Positions 11,467 through 22,982 of a DNA stretch of 64,000 nucleotides are shown in pieces. Positions within the stretch are counted from its first letter, which is position 1. Each line of letters starts with the position of its first letter. The stretch is from Polysphondylium violaceum. Taxonomy: Eukaryota; Evosea; Eumycetozoa; Dictyosteliales; Dictyosteliaceae. The translations under genes were made by a program, and so were the position numbers. The notes below the pieces were generated by a model. It did not search any database. It saw nothing but the letters and a program-made list of their open reading frames with translations, and had not been told where the DNA came from. The stretch lies in NCBI GenBank assembly GCA_000277445.1, contig AJWJ01000024.1:1-64000 (forward strand), written 5' to 3'.

Positions 11467-11791
11467 CGTGTGTTTTTTGTATATTTGTATATAATGATGA
11501 TGATCTAATAACTATATCAGAGTATTATCTGTTTTAAATATTCTATCGATTGATATAGCAGTCGCTTCTATTTAGGTGTTGATTAACACCACACACACTC
11601 TTTGTTCCTAAATTAATCGCAAAGTGCTATCGTTTATCCGCTTTCGTTTTTCATATTTTTCCCAATTTTTATTTTTATTTTTTTTATTTTTTTTTGACAC
11701 AATCGACAAAAAGGTGAACATTTTACGCAATTTTGGAATAAAAAAGATATTTTCCAAAGATATTAATATTTGATTTATAAATAAATAATAT
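11467..11791. other. Intergenic, upstream of the SLC35F-type gene
   Basis: AT-rich, with long T-rich runs at 11650-11700 and the short hairpin GGTGTT-GATT-AACACC. This spacer is the promoter of the left gene and the 3' flank of the first FNIP gene. Nothing else is seen. Confidence 0.6.
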
Positions 11792-13429
11792 TTATTTCAC
11801 TTTGTTACTTGAATATAGTACACCATTTCTTTTCACGGTTAGATCAGAAAAAGGATAAGATTCCAAGGGATTATTTAATTTTAATAATTCCACCGTTGGA
11901 GGAATGAAATCAATTTTTTCATAGTGGGTGATGAAAAGTTGTTTGACATTCTTTGGTATCAATCCCTCTTTGATGGGATGATAGTTGGTCGATAGATAGA
12001 AGCAACTGGGCGGAATCATGCCTTTTTTAATGATGATATTGGACAATTCAAGATTGCGTACATTGGGTGGAATCAGATTGGATTTAATCGACTGACTCTT
12101 GCTGTCACTGTCGGAAAAGAGTGAGAGATTGATGATGGATTTGGGAAGCGTTACCGATTGACCAAACACCAGAATCTTGGAAGAGATGCGTTTAAAGTAG
12201 GCTCTAAAGGTGAGCAGACTATGAGGCAAAACGTTGTTGGAAATCATTAGTTTGTCTGGATAGATGTTTAGCTCAATGATGGACGATGGCAATACATTGG
12301 CACTGATCTTGGCAACGTCTTTGATACTGAGGTACTTTATGTTGGATGGAATAACACCCACCTGTGTGATGGGATGATTATAGGAGGATATATCGAGTTT
12401 GGTGAGTGATGCCGGCAAAAGGCCCGAGGGGATGACGTGGTTGTATTGGGGAAGTTCTAAAATGGTTAATGTGTTTTCAGTGGAGGGCAAAAAACCTTGG
12501 ACAATGGGGTAGTCTACCTGATTGGCACTTAATCGATGCAACAATGGTGGCAAACTGCCTGCTGTGAAACCTGCATCCTTGTCCTGTCCACCGAAAAAGT
12601 AGATTGATTTAATTGTCGAGGGAAGCAACTTTAGTAGACTGTTGTTGTAAATTGTGACATTTGTTACCCACGGACATTGGTTCAATTGCTCGACGTCTTC
12701 TTCAGTCAGCAGCTTTACTCTGGCACTGCTAAACAGTTTGCCCTTGGGCACAGTGAATCTGTTTTTGATAATATACATCTCCTCCTCTTGAACATTCAAG
12801 TCTGTCAAAGAAGCGGGCACAATGATCTTTTGACTAGCGTCCTCTATGATCTCCCAAGAAAGTTTAAGTAGCGTAAGACTGGGTGGCAGCGACTCGGGAA
12901 GACATAGTTTATAATTTGAAACGGTAAGACTGGTCAACGACTCGGGCAACGGTCCAATCTCTGGCTTGTGTTGCTCTGACTCGACCCCCTTGATATCCAG
13001 TCGCTTGAGCCCCGCTGGCAGGTCCCCACGATACGTTGTCGACACATTTCTAAAACACATGGTCAAGTCGGTGATATTTGTGCACAACGACAGCATGGCC
13101 AGATCCAGCTGACCCGACAGAAAAGTGATGCTAAATTGTCTGACGCTCGAGGGAAACTTGACGCCCTCCAGACACTCTGTCGACTTGAGTTGCAGCCTCA
13201 CGCTGTTGAACATGGCGTTAAGCGGATGCGCCAAATACTTGCTCAACTCTGTCTCTGTGCTAAACTGTATGTAGATATCGTGTGTCTTTGTGTCAAGCAG
13301 TGCGAGATACTTGCTGTTTCTCTCGAGATAGCTCAGACTGACACCAATGGTTCTGTGATTAAATCTCTGATTCCTGATTTTAGATCTTAGGAATTGATCT
13401 CTCCATATTGAATTAAATAATTCATTCAT
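11792..13429 (-). CDS. FNIP-repeat protein, array copy 1
   Basis: An intronless 545-residue protein. The N-terminal 100 residues (start MNELFNSIWRDQFLRSKIRN) are shared with the next two genes and the decayed copy. After it come repeated units of about 22 residues with the pattern ..G.LP.SL..L.., for example HVIPSGLLPASLTKLDISSY. These are FNIP repeats, a leucine-rich-repeat relative greatly expanded in dictyostelids and giant viruses. Function is generally unknown; protein-protein recognition is the usual assumption. A conserved IPPSCFYLSTNYHPI block precedes the C terminus. No signal peptide or transmembrane helix is seen. It is the leftmost member of a same-strand tandem array. Confidence 0.9.
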   Translation of the reverse strand: MNELFNSIWRDQFLRSKIRNQRFNHRTIGVSLSYLERNSKYLALLDTKTHDIYIQFSTETELSKYLAHPLNAMFNSVRLQLKSTECLEGVKFPSSVRQFSITFLSGQLDLAMLSLCTNITDLTMCFRNVSTTYRGDLPAGLKRLDIKGVESEQHKPEIGPLPESLTSLTVSNYKLCLPESLPPSLTLLKLSWEIIEDASQKIIVPASLTDLNVQEEEMYIIKNRFTVPKGKLFSSARVKLLTEEDVEQLNQCPWVTNVTIYNNSLLKLLPSTIKSIYFFGGQDKDAGFTAGSLPPLLHRLSANQVDYPIVQGFLPSTENTLTILELPQYNHVIPSGLLPASLTKLDISSYNHPITQVGVIPSNIKYLSIKDVAKISANVLPSSIIELNIYPDKLMISNNVLPHSLLTFRAYFKRISSKILVFGQSVTLPKSIINLSLFSDSDSKSQSIKSNLIPPNVRNLELSNIIIKKGMIPPSCFYLSTNYHPIKEGLIPKNVKQLFITHYEKIDFIPPTVELLKLNNPLESYPFSDLTVKRNGVLYSSNKVK

Positions 13430-13966
13430 AAAAAAATAACTTGCTGGTAATGGTAATTGTTGATATATATAAAAATGTGGTTGTGTGGCAAAAGCGCAAA
13501 TTTTATAAAATAATTTACAAACAACTGTTTTTGCTCAAAAAATTAAAAAAAAATAAAATTAAAAAAAAAAAATGAAGGATTGATGATCATGATTTTCAAC
13601 AGAATTCTCTTTACAAAAGAGCGTACCATAATAGTGATATAGTATCTTTTAGATATTGGGCTTTTTTGTTCAAACTCATTATTGGTAATGCATTTGTTAT
13701 CTTGCCACCTAATTAATTTGAGAAAAGAGTTCGATTAAGAATCAAATAAAAATACAATCATTTTTCAGTAAGAATTTTGAGATAAAAACATTCATCTTTA
13801 TTTAAACATTACACTAAGACTGTAGAAAATATATTTACAGCTTTTCATAGGAGGATACATTTATTGAAAAGAATAACGCTAATCATTTGCACATTGATTC
13901 CATCTTATCCTTTTTTTTTTGTCCAAACGGGAAAAGATATTTTTGATAAAATTTATTTGTGGAAGC
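13430..13966. other. Spacer between FNIP copies 1 and 2
   Basis: AT-rich spacer holding the promoter of copy 1 and the 3' flank of copy 2. Poly-A/T runs at 13535-13575. No ORF with coding character. Confidence 0.6.
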
Positions 13967-15709
13967 TCAATTACGAACACCTTTTCTATCAATCCTACAA
14001 AGAAGAGATAATTCTTTTAAATCATCGGGTTGTCTGGGTAAGTTTACCACCCTGATGGAGCGAGGGAGTGTATCCATTGCAATGGGCTGAGCACAGTTGC
14101 ATGAGAGATAAAAACAACCATCAGGGATTAGGTCTCTCTCTATCAAGATATCACTTATCTCCAAGTGTTTTACAGATTTTGGAATACGGATAGGAGATTT
14201 GATTGGTTTGTTGTCAATTCCAAAACTGATAGCACTGAGAGAGAGATTGGTTATTGATGATGGGAGTTCCATCAACTTGTTGGTTTGATTGGCAAAATGT
14301 TGTTGGGCATCAGAGACTTTAAAAGAGGCCACAAGTTTTTGTAAACTCTCTGGTAAAATCTCTTTATGATTGACGAGAAAATCTATGTTGCAGAGAGTCA
14401 CTTGGGTGATGGATGATGGAAGGGTGCCCGGTGAAACACTGGTCAAATCATTGAGAGAAAGAGTGACAAGACCATTCGGAATGATGTTTACTTGATCTAT
14501 GAATTTACCATATCCATTGATATTTAGTTTCTTTAAGCACTTGGGAAGTGTGTAGGGTTCAAGTTGGTGATTGAATGACATCAAGTTTAAATCTGTTATA
14601 CCAGATGGAAGAGCTCCGCGCGTGAGAGGATAGTTAAAGGCAAAGAGTCTCAAGGATGTAAGAGATTGTGGTAAAAGTCCTATTGGAATGGGTTTGTTGT
14701 ACACTGCCAACTCTAAAACAGACAATGTATTTGGAAGGCATCCTATGGGTGTGGGTCTATTGTAGTAATAGATCTTTAATGACTCCAATAATGGTGGAAG
14801 GCTCTCTAGGGAACAGCAAGATTGAAAATGTATCTTTTTGACATGCAAATGTCTGGTCTGATCAAACACAGGTTTTGTCTTGGAAAAGCCAGATAAATTG
14901 ACTTCAGACACCCATGGAAACAAATGTAATTGACCAAGTTCCTCTGTGGAGTCTATCGATATAATACAGTCCTTGTACACTTTACCAAAAGGTACTTTGT
15001 ATTTAGAAAAACTATCAACAGATCCATGCGCTTTTACGTTTGAGACAGATTCCGGTATTTCAATAAACGGCATAGATTCATGGAGTCTGTTGTGCAACAG
15101 ATGCAACGTGTTCAAAGAGGATGGGAATATTTTGGGTAGTTTTAGATCTCCACAAGAAACAAATAAATATTCTAAAGAGTCTGGTAAACCCATACGCTGA
15201 TCATCCCTTTGATTGCGGAACACTATCCCAGACAAGGATAGCTTCTTTAGATGCGGTGGCAGGGTACAGGCATATTCAGCATCGGTATGCTGATTGTTAC
15301 AATTCACAGAAAGATCTGTAACACCAGCAGGAATATAACTCAAGTTTACCAGTGCACCAAGGTTTGCTGGATACTCTATTTCAAACTTTTTCACTGTCTT
15401 GTGGAATCTACCCCCACCATCATTGAGAATATCGTCAATAGTATATTGGAGACACACAACAACACTATTATATAAACTACTAAAAGGATGTTTAAAGTAT
15501 TCTAGTAGCACATGGTTTTCGTGACAATAAAACTCAATGTAGATATCATAATGCACAGTGTCCAATAGTGAGAGATACTGATGATTTCTATCAAGATAAC
15601 CCAAACCGACTCGAATGGTTTGGTTGCTGAATTTATAGTTTCGAATAAGATTTCTGATATATCTATCTCTCCAAATAGTAAAAAATAGATCACCTTTGTT
15701 TGTTAACAT
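13967..15709 (-). CDS. FNIP-repeat protein, array copy 2
   Basis: An intronless 580-residue protein starting at the ATG at 15709 (MLTNKGDLFFTIWRDRYIRN); the frame is open slightly further upstream but lacks an ATG. It shares the N-terminal FxxIWRDxxIRxLIR module with its neighbours. It then carries an array of FNIP repeats, the clearest being YNKPIPIGLLPQSLTSLRL and FNYPLTRGALPSGITDLNL. It ends with the family's LIPDGCFYLSCN block and a short polar tail. The copies have diverged well beyond recent duplication, since DNA alignment is not obvious by eye while protein layout is conserved. Confidence 0.9.
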   Translation of the reverse strand: MLTNKGDLFFTIWRDRYIRNLIRNYKFSNQTIRVGLGYLDRNHQYLSLLDTVHYDIYIEFYCHENHVLLEYFKHPFSSLYNSVVVCLQYTIDDILNDGGGRFHKTVKKFEIEYPANLGALVNLSYIPAGVTDLSVNCNNQHTDAEYACTLPPHLKKLSLSGIVFRNQRDDQRMGLPDSLEYLFVSCGDLKLPKIFPSSLNTLHLLHNRLHESMPFIEIPESVSNVKAHGSVDSFSKYKVPFGKVYKDCIISIDSTEELGQLHLFPWVSEVNLSGFSKTKPVFDQTRHLHVKKIHFQSCCSLESLPPLLESLKIYYYNRPTPIGCLPNTLSVLELAVYNKPIPIGLLPQSLTSLRLFAFNYPLTRGALPSGITDLNLMSFNHQLEPYTLPKCLKKLNINGYGKFIDQVNIIPNGLVTLSLNDLTSVSPGTLPSSITQVTLCNIDFLVNHKEILPESLQKLVASFKVSDAQQHFANQTNKLMELPSSITNLSLSAISFGIDNKPIKSPIRIPKSVKHLEISDILIERDLIPDGCFYLSCNCAQPIAMDTLPRSIRVVNLPRQPDDLKELSLLCRIDRKGVRN

Positions 15710-15873
15710 ATCTAATATCAATGTCTGCTATTAATGGTGTTTTTCTTTACAATATTTTTTTTTTTTCCCATTTTTTTCTAATTTTAGAAAACCTTTGTTT
15801 TTTTTACCACTAATCACAACTTTTGCTTTGAGCCAAAAAAAGAATGTTTAGGGAAGGAATATTAAAGGATTTA

Positions 15874-17640
15874 TTATTGGATGGGAAGAAAGAAACAAAC
15901 CTTCTTTATAATATTTTTAAAAACCCGACCCATGTTGCAAAAAAAGTTTGTGAATAAAAAGAGATTCTTTTTTAAAATTGTCTCTCTTATATCTATATCT
16001 GTCTCTTTCATTTCCATTATATGTTTCTTCATTAAACGTAAGACACCAAGCTCTTTTACGACAACGTCTCTATTGAAACGTAAGTTTTTCAACGATACAA
16101 TCAGTACGTCGACACTGGGAGGAACGTGGACCACTTCGCTATGATCATAAGGAAGATCTAGTTTTAATTTTTTCAGTGAAAGTGGTAAGGCATCGTCGCT
16201 GATGGGTTTGTTGTAGTTGGTAGATAAATAATAACATCCATTGGGTATGAGGTCTTTTTCTATCTCGACATTTGACAAAGTTACAGATTTCAAGGCACTT
16301 GGGAGACGAAGCAATGACTTAATGGATCCAAGAGTTTGCAAGTAGATGTTTAGATCTGTGATGGAGGATGGCAATTGCACGGGTGAAGAAAGGCCTTTCG
16401 TAAGATTCAAAGGAGAAATACCGAAACCAAAAGTTTTTACACGATTGGGAATGACATTGACAGTAGTTGGAGAAATGGTGAAAGAATAGAGTTGGAGATC
16501 AGTGATGGAGGAGGGCAGTGCACCTGGTGAGACTAACAAGATATCTTTGAGACTGAGCTTGGTTACACTGTTGGGGATGATGTCTGGTTGGTCAATAGCT
16601 TGGGCGAAGGAGGGAATCTGGAGATTGGTCAAGGTATTGGGCAAGACACCCACCGCAAGGGGTTGATCAAAATCGCTCAAGTCGAGGAGTTTGAGATTCT
16701 TAAACAAACCGCTGGTCAAGGATTGATGATAAAAGATGGAGGTAAAGGATTCAAGCTGTGGTGGAAGATGACCTGGGATGAGAAGCCCTTGACTGCCATT
16801 ATAATCCACTATGGACTTGATTTGTTTATAATCGAGCCTTTGGTTATGGAAACCTTCATCAAATAAGATCACCGAGACCCAGGGATAGAGCTCAAGGTGT
16901 TCGACTTCGGCAGGATCACCGATAATCAATGCGGCATTGGGAAAATCCTTTCCAGTATAGGGTACGTTAAAAGTGGGTAGTTCATCAATGTAGAATGTCA
17001 TTAGCAAATCTGTGAGAGAATCTGGGAATTGACAAGCAGGTTGACCTTCAATGGTGCCCCAAACTAGATAAAGTGTACTTAATGATGGTGGAAAGACATT
17101 GGGCAAAGTGAGAATATCTTGTCTTACAGATAAACTAGTGAGCCCGCTGGGAAGGGTATTTAAATTGACAGGGTAGAAATCAGCATCTAATCTTTTCAAT
17201 CCACTCGGAAGATTGATGATCTCAAAATCACCACCCCTTATTGTCAGATCGGTTACTTGTTGAGGAATATCAAATCGGGTTTTTTCGAATTTGTCTAGAT
17301 GCAATGTTAACTTGGTAATGTGTAAAAGAGCACCACTATGAAATAGATTTACATCGATTCCCTTGATTGTCAAATCCAGGCAATCGATCAAGTGTCGGTG
17401 CTCGAATCTAACAAATCGAGCAAATTGATCAGCGTCTGAGCAAATTAATTCGATGGATACATTACAGTCTCGATCACCGCTGCTATTGTTGTTTTTTGCT
17501 GAATAGAGTGTCAATAAATGTCTATAATTCTCTTCAAGATATGAACAATCTATAGTAAACTTTTGATTTTCAAATCTCTTTAGCCTGACTCTATCATTCA
17601 AGTATTTGTTCCTCCACAATGCATAAAATAAAGTATCCAT
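15874..17640 (-). CDS. FNIP-repeat protein, array copy 3
   Basis: An intronless 588-residue protein (MDTLFYALWRNKYLNDRVRL at the start) with the same N-terminal module and central FNIP repeats, for example FDQPLAVGVLPNTLTNLQI. The LIPNGCYYLSTNYNKPI block lies near residue 470. It differs from copies 1 and 2 in a C-terminal extension of about 50 residues after GVLRL. The extension begins with a Lys/Glu-rich stretch and ends in a hydrophobic/basic tail rich in Phe and Lys. Stop-codon loss or a terminal indel compared with the other copies would explain this. Function is unknown beyond the repeat class. Confidence 0.88.
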   Translation of the reverse strand: MDTLFYALWRNKYLNDRVRLKRFENQKFTIDCSYLEENYRHLLTLYSAKNNNSSGDRDCNVSIELICSDADQFARFVRFEHRHLIDCLDLTIKGIDVNLFHSGALLHITKLTLHLDKFEKTRFDIPQQVTDLTIRGGDFEIINLPSGLKRLDADFYPVNLNTLPSGLTSLSVRQDILTLPNVFPPSLSTLYLVWGTIEGQPACQFPDSLTDLLMTFYIDELPTFNVPYTGKDFPNAALIIGDPAEVEHLELYPWVSVILFDEGFHNQRLDYKQIKSIVDYNGSQGLLIPGHLPPQLESFTSIFYHQSLTSGLFKNLKLLDLSDFDQPLAVGVLPNTLTNLQIPSFAQAIDQPDIIPNSVTKLSLKDILLVSPGALPSSITDLQLYSFTISPTTVNVIPNRVKTFGFGISPLNLTKGLSSPVQLPSSITDLNIYLQTLGSIKSLLRLPSALKSVTLSNVEIEKDLIPNGCYYLSTNYNKPISDDALPLSLKKLKLDLPYDHSEVVHVPPSVDVLIVSLKNLRFNRDVVVKELGVLRLMKKHIMEMKETDIDIRETILKKNLFLFTNFFCNMGRVFKNIIKKVCFFLPIQ

Positions 17641-17959
17641 CCTATTTATATATTAGATTTATATATATTGAAAGATATTTTAATATTTAAACATGAAATA
17701 ATTTTTACAACACATCATCCAGTGTAAAATTTATATTTTTGTTTTTATTTTTTAATTTTTCTAAAGGAATCTAAATTCAAGGAATTGGGAAACGTGGTGA
17801 GTAGAGGTTTTATTTTAAGTTTCTAAAGAAACATCACATGCAACAAAAAAGGTGGGGAAGTGTGTTTATTTACTTTTGTGGACATAAAAGGTGTGGTTTT
17901 TGAAAATGGTCATAGGTCGAATTATGGTGGAGGGAGAGGAGTTATATAGAGGGTGGGCA

Positions 17960-18610
17960 GTATTTCACAGAGACTTCGTCTTGGAGAGGTGGGTGAGAGA
18001 GGGAGGGTAATTGGACGGGCTACCTTTAAATTCAACAATTGCAACTTTATCGCCAACTCTGCCAAATATTATGGAGGTTGGGAGGTCTTCGTACATGTTA
18101 GTGGTCAGCTTTTGGCAGCCGTCGGGCACCATGCCGCCAATGTGTATAAACACCAACCGTGCGGAGAATCGTGTTGGGTTTGAGGAATTGGAAAGAGAGT
18201 GGTAATCTCTCCGATAGCTTTAGTGTATAGTTTCTAACAGCGAGATCAGATAGAGTCTGGCAAAATACCCACTTGGACCATCGAACTCACACTCTTTTCC
18301 TTCTAATTCCAACTTTTAACCCCACTGGAAAGGTAAATCCTTGCTTACTGAACACAATATATTGATACTATTTACCAATTCTCTGTGAGGATGATTCAAA
18401 TATTCTTCCAAAGACCTCATATCATTTGTTTCTGTGACATATTGGACAATGATATTGTAGCATTTTGTGTCCAACATAGAGGGGAAGGAAAAGTTTTCAT
18501 CTAAATAACTTGCACTTAATCTAATGATAGAATTTTTTACTCGTTGGTTGGTAATTATCCTTCTAACATAGGTATCCCTCCAGACCGCAAAGAATGATTT
18601 TATAAATTAA
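17960..18610 (-). pseudogene. Decayed fourth FNIP-family copy
   Basis: On the minus strand 18605-18340 reads IKSFFAVWRDTYVRRIITNQ and then SASYLDENFSFPSMLDTK, matching the N-terminal module of the three intact copies (compare FFTIWRDRYIRNLIRN). Downstream, 18156-17965 reads GGMVPDGCQKLTTNMYEDLP, matching the C-terminal block (compare LIPDGCFYLSCN). Between them only about 180 bp remain, with stops, so nearly the whole FNIP-repeat region is deleted. There is no in-frame ATG at the expected place. It lies on the same strand at the upstream end of the array, so it is a truncated, non-functional tandem duplicate. Confidence 0.8.
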
Positions 18611-18847
18611 CCAAATCTCTTATTTGCCACAAGATCACCCACATCAATGATTGTTTCTCGATTCTAGAGATAAAAAAAACATTGAGAATTCTCTGAGAAA
18701 GCAAAAAAAAATAAAATCTAAAATAAATTTAAATTGATAACAGGAGCTTTGTAAAAAATTCTATCCTAAATGATCTTCTAATTCACCCATAATATAATTT
18801 TCTCTGTAAAAGATAATAGTCAGTAGGTCAGAGGATCTAATCGTTAG

Positions 18848-19036
18848 AATTTTTTTGATAAAAAGTGGATTTCTCTTTTTTCAATAACAAACACTCAAGA
18901 AGAATCGCAACCACTCAATGAGTGCCTAGGATATCTTCTTACTTCGATTTATAAACAATTAAATATGCAAAATTTGTTTGTCACTACTCTTGGTGTCCCA
19001 GAGGTAGATGGTTCAGAAGTCTGGAACATCTTTTAA
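18848..19036 (+). pseudogene. Orphan 3'-exon-like ORF fragment
   Basis: An open stretch of 62 codons ending in TAA, preceded directly by a plausible acceptor (CGTTAG). It reads NFFDKKWISLFSITNTQEES at its start and GVPEVDGSEVWNIF at its end. The composition is coding-like rather than low-complexity. No upstream exon with an ATG can be recognised in the AT-rich DNA before it. It is most likely the remnant of a gene that has lost its 5' part, or a 3' exon of an unrecognised small gene. The family is not recognised. Confidence 0.35.
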
Positions 19037-19529
19037 GTGGTAAAACGCCCCCAAAAAAAAAAAAGAAAATTTGTCCTCCTCATTTGTGAGGATCATCATA
19101 ATAGAAAAATATTTTATATAATCTATTGAAATGTATTTAATTGTTCTTCTATAAAAATAGATATTCTCTCTTTATAGTATCATAATAAATTTGGGTTTAT
19201 GATGATCATCTAGATTTGTGTGTGGGTGAGCTGTTTTGTGATATCACAAGAAAAGTTTTTTTTTTATTTTTTTTATTTTTTTGAAATCTCTGATAAACCG
19301 TTTATTTAAATTTTCATACCGACAATGGGGGCAATTTTATCAATGATTAAAAATAAACAAACATTAATGTTATTACAATAATCAAATCATTTTGATAATA
19401 TTATTGTATTTATTATACATCTATAAATAAATAATAAATAATTACAGAGCATGATCAAATAAATAGTGATAGGAATAGGAATAGCCAAGAACAATAGTAA
19501 TAGTAATAATAGTAATAATAGAGTAGGGA
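19037..19529. other. Intergenic, upstream of the Munc13-like gene
   Basis: AT-rich promoter DNA. It has a short imperfect inverted repeat around TCCTCATTTGTGAGGA (19076-19092), and copies of GATGATCAT around 19090 and 19200. Poly-T at 19257-19282. Nothing else is seen. Confidence 0.55.
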
Positions 19530-22500
19530 ATGAAGCTTCATTTAAATTTTAGAAAAATAGGAGGTAATCCTACAACCACTACGACTGCTGGGGAACAACA
19601 ACCAAATCTTAGCACCTCTGTTAGTAATGTTGTCACTCCAAGTTCGGGTGTTAAGCCACAACAGCAACAACAGCAACAACAACATTTCGATGATGGACAT
19701 GGTGGACATAATATTGGTGGGTTGTTGTCCATCCAAAAGCATATGAAAGGTGGTTTTGAAAAAGTGTTGACCAAAACATCTGATTTTGCAGCCTATCTCC
19801 CATTCTCTCGTAATATTGGTATACCCAAAGGCGGTTCATTGATCCTATCAATCTTTTCCGAAGAAAAAAAAGTAAACGCTTTCAAAGAGGAGTCATCCAA
19901 AGTCTATAACAACAAGGATGGTGAAGATTTGAAACAAGATTTACATCAATCACATAAACTCGCATGCCATGATCAAAACATCAGTGTACTCTATGTCTAC
20001 TTTCTCAGCATCCTACTCGTGTCGCATCAAACAAAATCGATAAAGGTCACCATATCACAGCTGTGCGAATACTTTGGATTTGACAACGAACTACACACAC
20101 AATATGCGGCACATGCCTATCATTTGACAAAGTACTATTTATACGAACTCAACAAACGTAAAGAGACAGTGACCAAGTCACTCAACGTCAACGAGTTTTC
20201 CGATAAAAAGATGTTTGAAAAGTATAAATTGGCCCAACTCAATCAATTGAATGAGCTACTATTCAAATTGTCAAATGTCAGTCTCAACACGTTGTCTGTG
20301 ATTGTCAATCTCTTTAATGCCAAGGGATTGCCTAAAAAAGATATGGGAAGCAACTCGGATCCCTATGTCAACATTTATTTGAAAAAAGATGATGGCACTC
20401 CACTATTGAAAAACAAACCATCCATCTCGTCCGAGTCATTTGCAAGATCATCATGTATGAAAAACAATTTGTCACCAGAATGGAATGAAACATTTGTCGT
20501 ATCAACCAATGATATCAAAGAGAATAAACTCGTGTTGTCCGTGTATGATTTGGATTTAGTCACAAAGAATGATTTTATGGTAAGTGATATATAAACAGAG
20601 ATAGACAGTGACATATATTAATAAAACACTTTAATCAAGGGATTTATGGTAGTTGATTTGGAATCTGAACAAGGAATATTAAAGACAAAGGAAAATATTC
20701 AAGAGTATCCCTTATTACCCAAGCCTCCCAGTGATTCAAATAACAAGTTGTTTTTAGTCAAATTTGTTAAACATGTGTATAGGAAATCAGGTGGTAGTTT
20801 GAATAGTAGTAGTAGTACAGCTGCTGGTTTGGGTACGATTAAAATAGGCTATTATTGGATGACTAGAGAGATTTTTAAATTGGAAGAAGCTAAAAAAATG
20901 ATTGATCAAATAGAGAGTCAACCAATGAACGGTGCCGACGAAGATCAATATCTTATCCCTAATCTCATAGACTTTAGCCACGACAAGTGTTTAAAGAGTT
21001 TTTGTGTTATTTTTATCCAAGGTGCTTCCAGTTGTACCTTTCCCGATCATATTGAATCCCTTTTAAACCAATATCAAAAACGTGTACTCTTGTCACCAAT
21101 GGTCAAACTACTCTGCCACTTGGAAAGACTATTGGAAATCTTTGTTATCACCACCCAAGTCTTGGACCAAATGAAACAATTGATTGTAAAGATGATTGAA
21201 ATGTTAAAGAACGATCCTGTCCAACCAGACCCAATCCTCTCGAGATACAAAAAGACATTGGAGGCCACAAAGAGTCTATTCAAGGGCCTTATCTCAAAGT
21301 ATGGTCTTAGCTTTCCCGTCTCTGTCGAGGGCAATAAAATTCAAGGCATCTCTGAGGAGAATGCAAAATTATTGGGCAAATGTATAGAGATCCTCAGAAC
21401 CATCCACTATGATATGCCATCCAAAGAGCTCGAGTCAATGATCTCCGTGTTGGTTAAACAATACATTCAATTCTTTTACTCAATGATCAAAGAACGATCT
21501 CAAATTCGTATTGAAGATTCGGGAGATTTCGACAATATCGTCTCGCTTCTCGATGTCTATGATGCCATCGAGACCCAAATCACCAATGACATTGATATCT
21601 ATTCGGTGCTCTTTCCCAAAGGCGTCAATATTGGTGATTTGTCTGCATACAATTACTACAAACTCCTCAAACAAGACACACTTGACCAACTCGCCCGCGA
21701 GAAAAAGGTCTGTATGGAGACATTCTTTTTACTGAAAAAGATACAAAACCTCCATAATGGTGTGTTGCAGTCCTACATTGACCAAGACGCTCAACTTGTC
21801 AAGGAAAAAATGGATATCGACAACATATTCTCTAAATTTGTGTCAATGTGGATCTCCGAAACTGAAAAACAATTCCACTCTTGGATCCAAAGAAGTCTCT
21901 CGAAAGAGGCATGGAAACCAAGTGATCTAAAGAATGGGGTATTACATTCGTTTAGTGTTATGGATTTATTTTCAATTTTTGAGGTTGGTAAAAATCACAT
22001 GGTCAGTTTACAAATCAACATTGACAACAGTATGTTTGATTATCTATCCGTTGTCAATATTGTCTACAACGCATATATTGAAGATGTTATGGTATCAATT
22101 CAAAAGGATTTGGATCAAAATGATGCATCCAATCCAGTGTCTCAAAAAGTTGAGGAAATCAATGAGAAATCTACAAATTTATTTACAAAGTTTATTCAAG
22201 ATACCAGAAAAGCTTTAAAAATTGAAACCACCAATAACAATAACAATAATTTAACAAACAGTAGTAGTCATATTAAACAACAAATTCCAATCAACAACTC
22301 TACAAGTGTAATAACAATGTCTACATGTGTAAAATTAAACTGTATAGAATTTTCTAGATTTTTATTGGATGAATACATTACTGATGTTCAAAACAAATTA
22401 AATCCAAGTCTATCAGATAAAGTAGAATCAACCTTTAAGGCATCATTTACCAAGACAAGACAAAGATTTGATCATCATATTGAACAAGTCATTAGCAAAC

Positions 22501-22982
22501 TTGGAAAATGGATAAAGATTGCATTGGATATTGCCATTCGCCAACAAACTCCCTCAAAAAAACCAGCCAAACTTCAAAACACTACATTGAATCTCATTGA
22601 CCTCTCGCCAATCACTTTTCCACAAGAACAAGTAGACTCGCTTCTCGAGGAGCTATTGGCATTCTTGAATAATGAACTCACCACTCTCAGTGGCAATCTC
22701 TATCAACCAACCTTTTCTCGTCTGATTAAATCGGTTTGGATCAATTTATGGAGAGAGGTAGATGCAATTTTATTTTCTCAAGAGGTTTTAAAAAAAGAGT
22801 CTTTTGAAACCCTCCACTGGAGAAGTTCATTGGTACTCTCAATGTACCCAACTCTAGAATCATTTTTTAATGCCGATGGTGGTGGCACTTCTATTGACCA
22901 ATTAAAAGCAAGCTCTGACTATCTTTTCCAAAAAATGAATTTACATTACTTTAAAAATGATAACCATCACTTAATTAAATAA
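19530..22982 (+). CDS. Munc13/BAIAP3-like C2-MUN protein
   Basis: Two exons, 19530-20579 and 20640-22982, give 1130 residues. After a Thr/Gln-rich N terminus with a Q8 run comes a C2 domain at about 253-375. It keeps all five calcium-ligand acidic positions (DMGSNSDPY and YDLDLVTKND), and the intron falls inside the domain. The remainder is helical and resembles the MHD1/MUN region of Munc13, BAIAP3 and related priming factors, with a second helical block near residues 740-800 and a C-terminal MHD2-like part. Family members act on SNARE complexes to prime vesicle fusion at the plasma membrane. In Dictyostelium a Munc13-like protein has been linked to contractile vacuole discharge. No second C2 domain is visible. 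Confidence 0.82.

Noticed and set aside
18784-18793. ACCCATAA, like the DUSE upstream of dictyostelid small RNA genes
   Set aside because: No recognisable snRNA, class I RNA or other small RNA sequence follows at the usual distance; the octamer is AT-rich enough to occur by chance.
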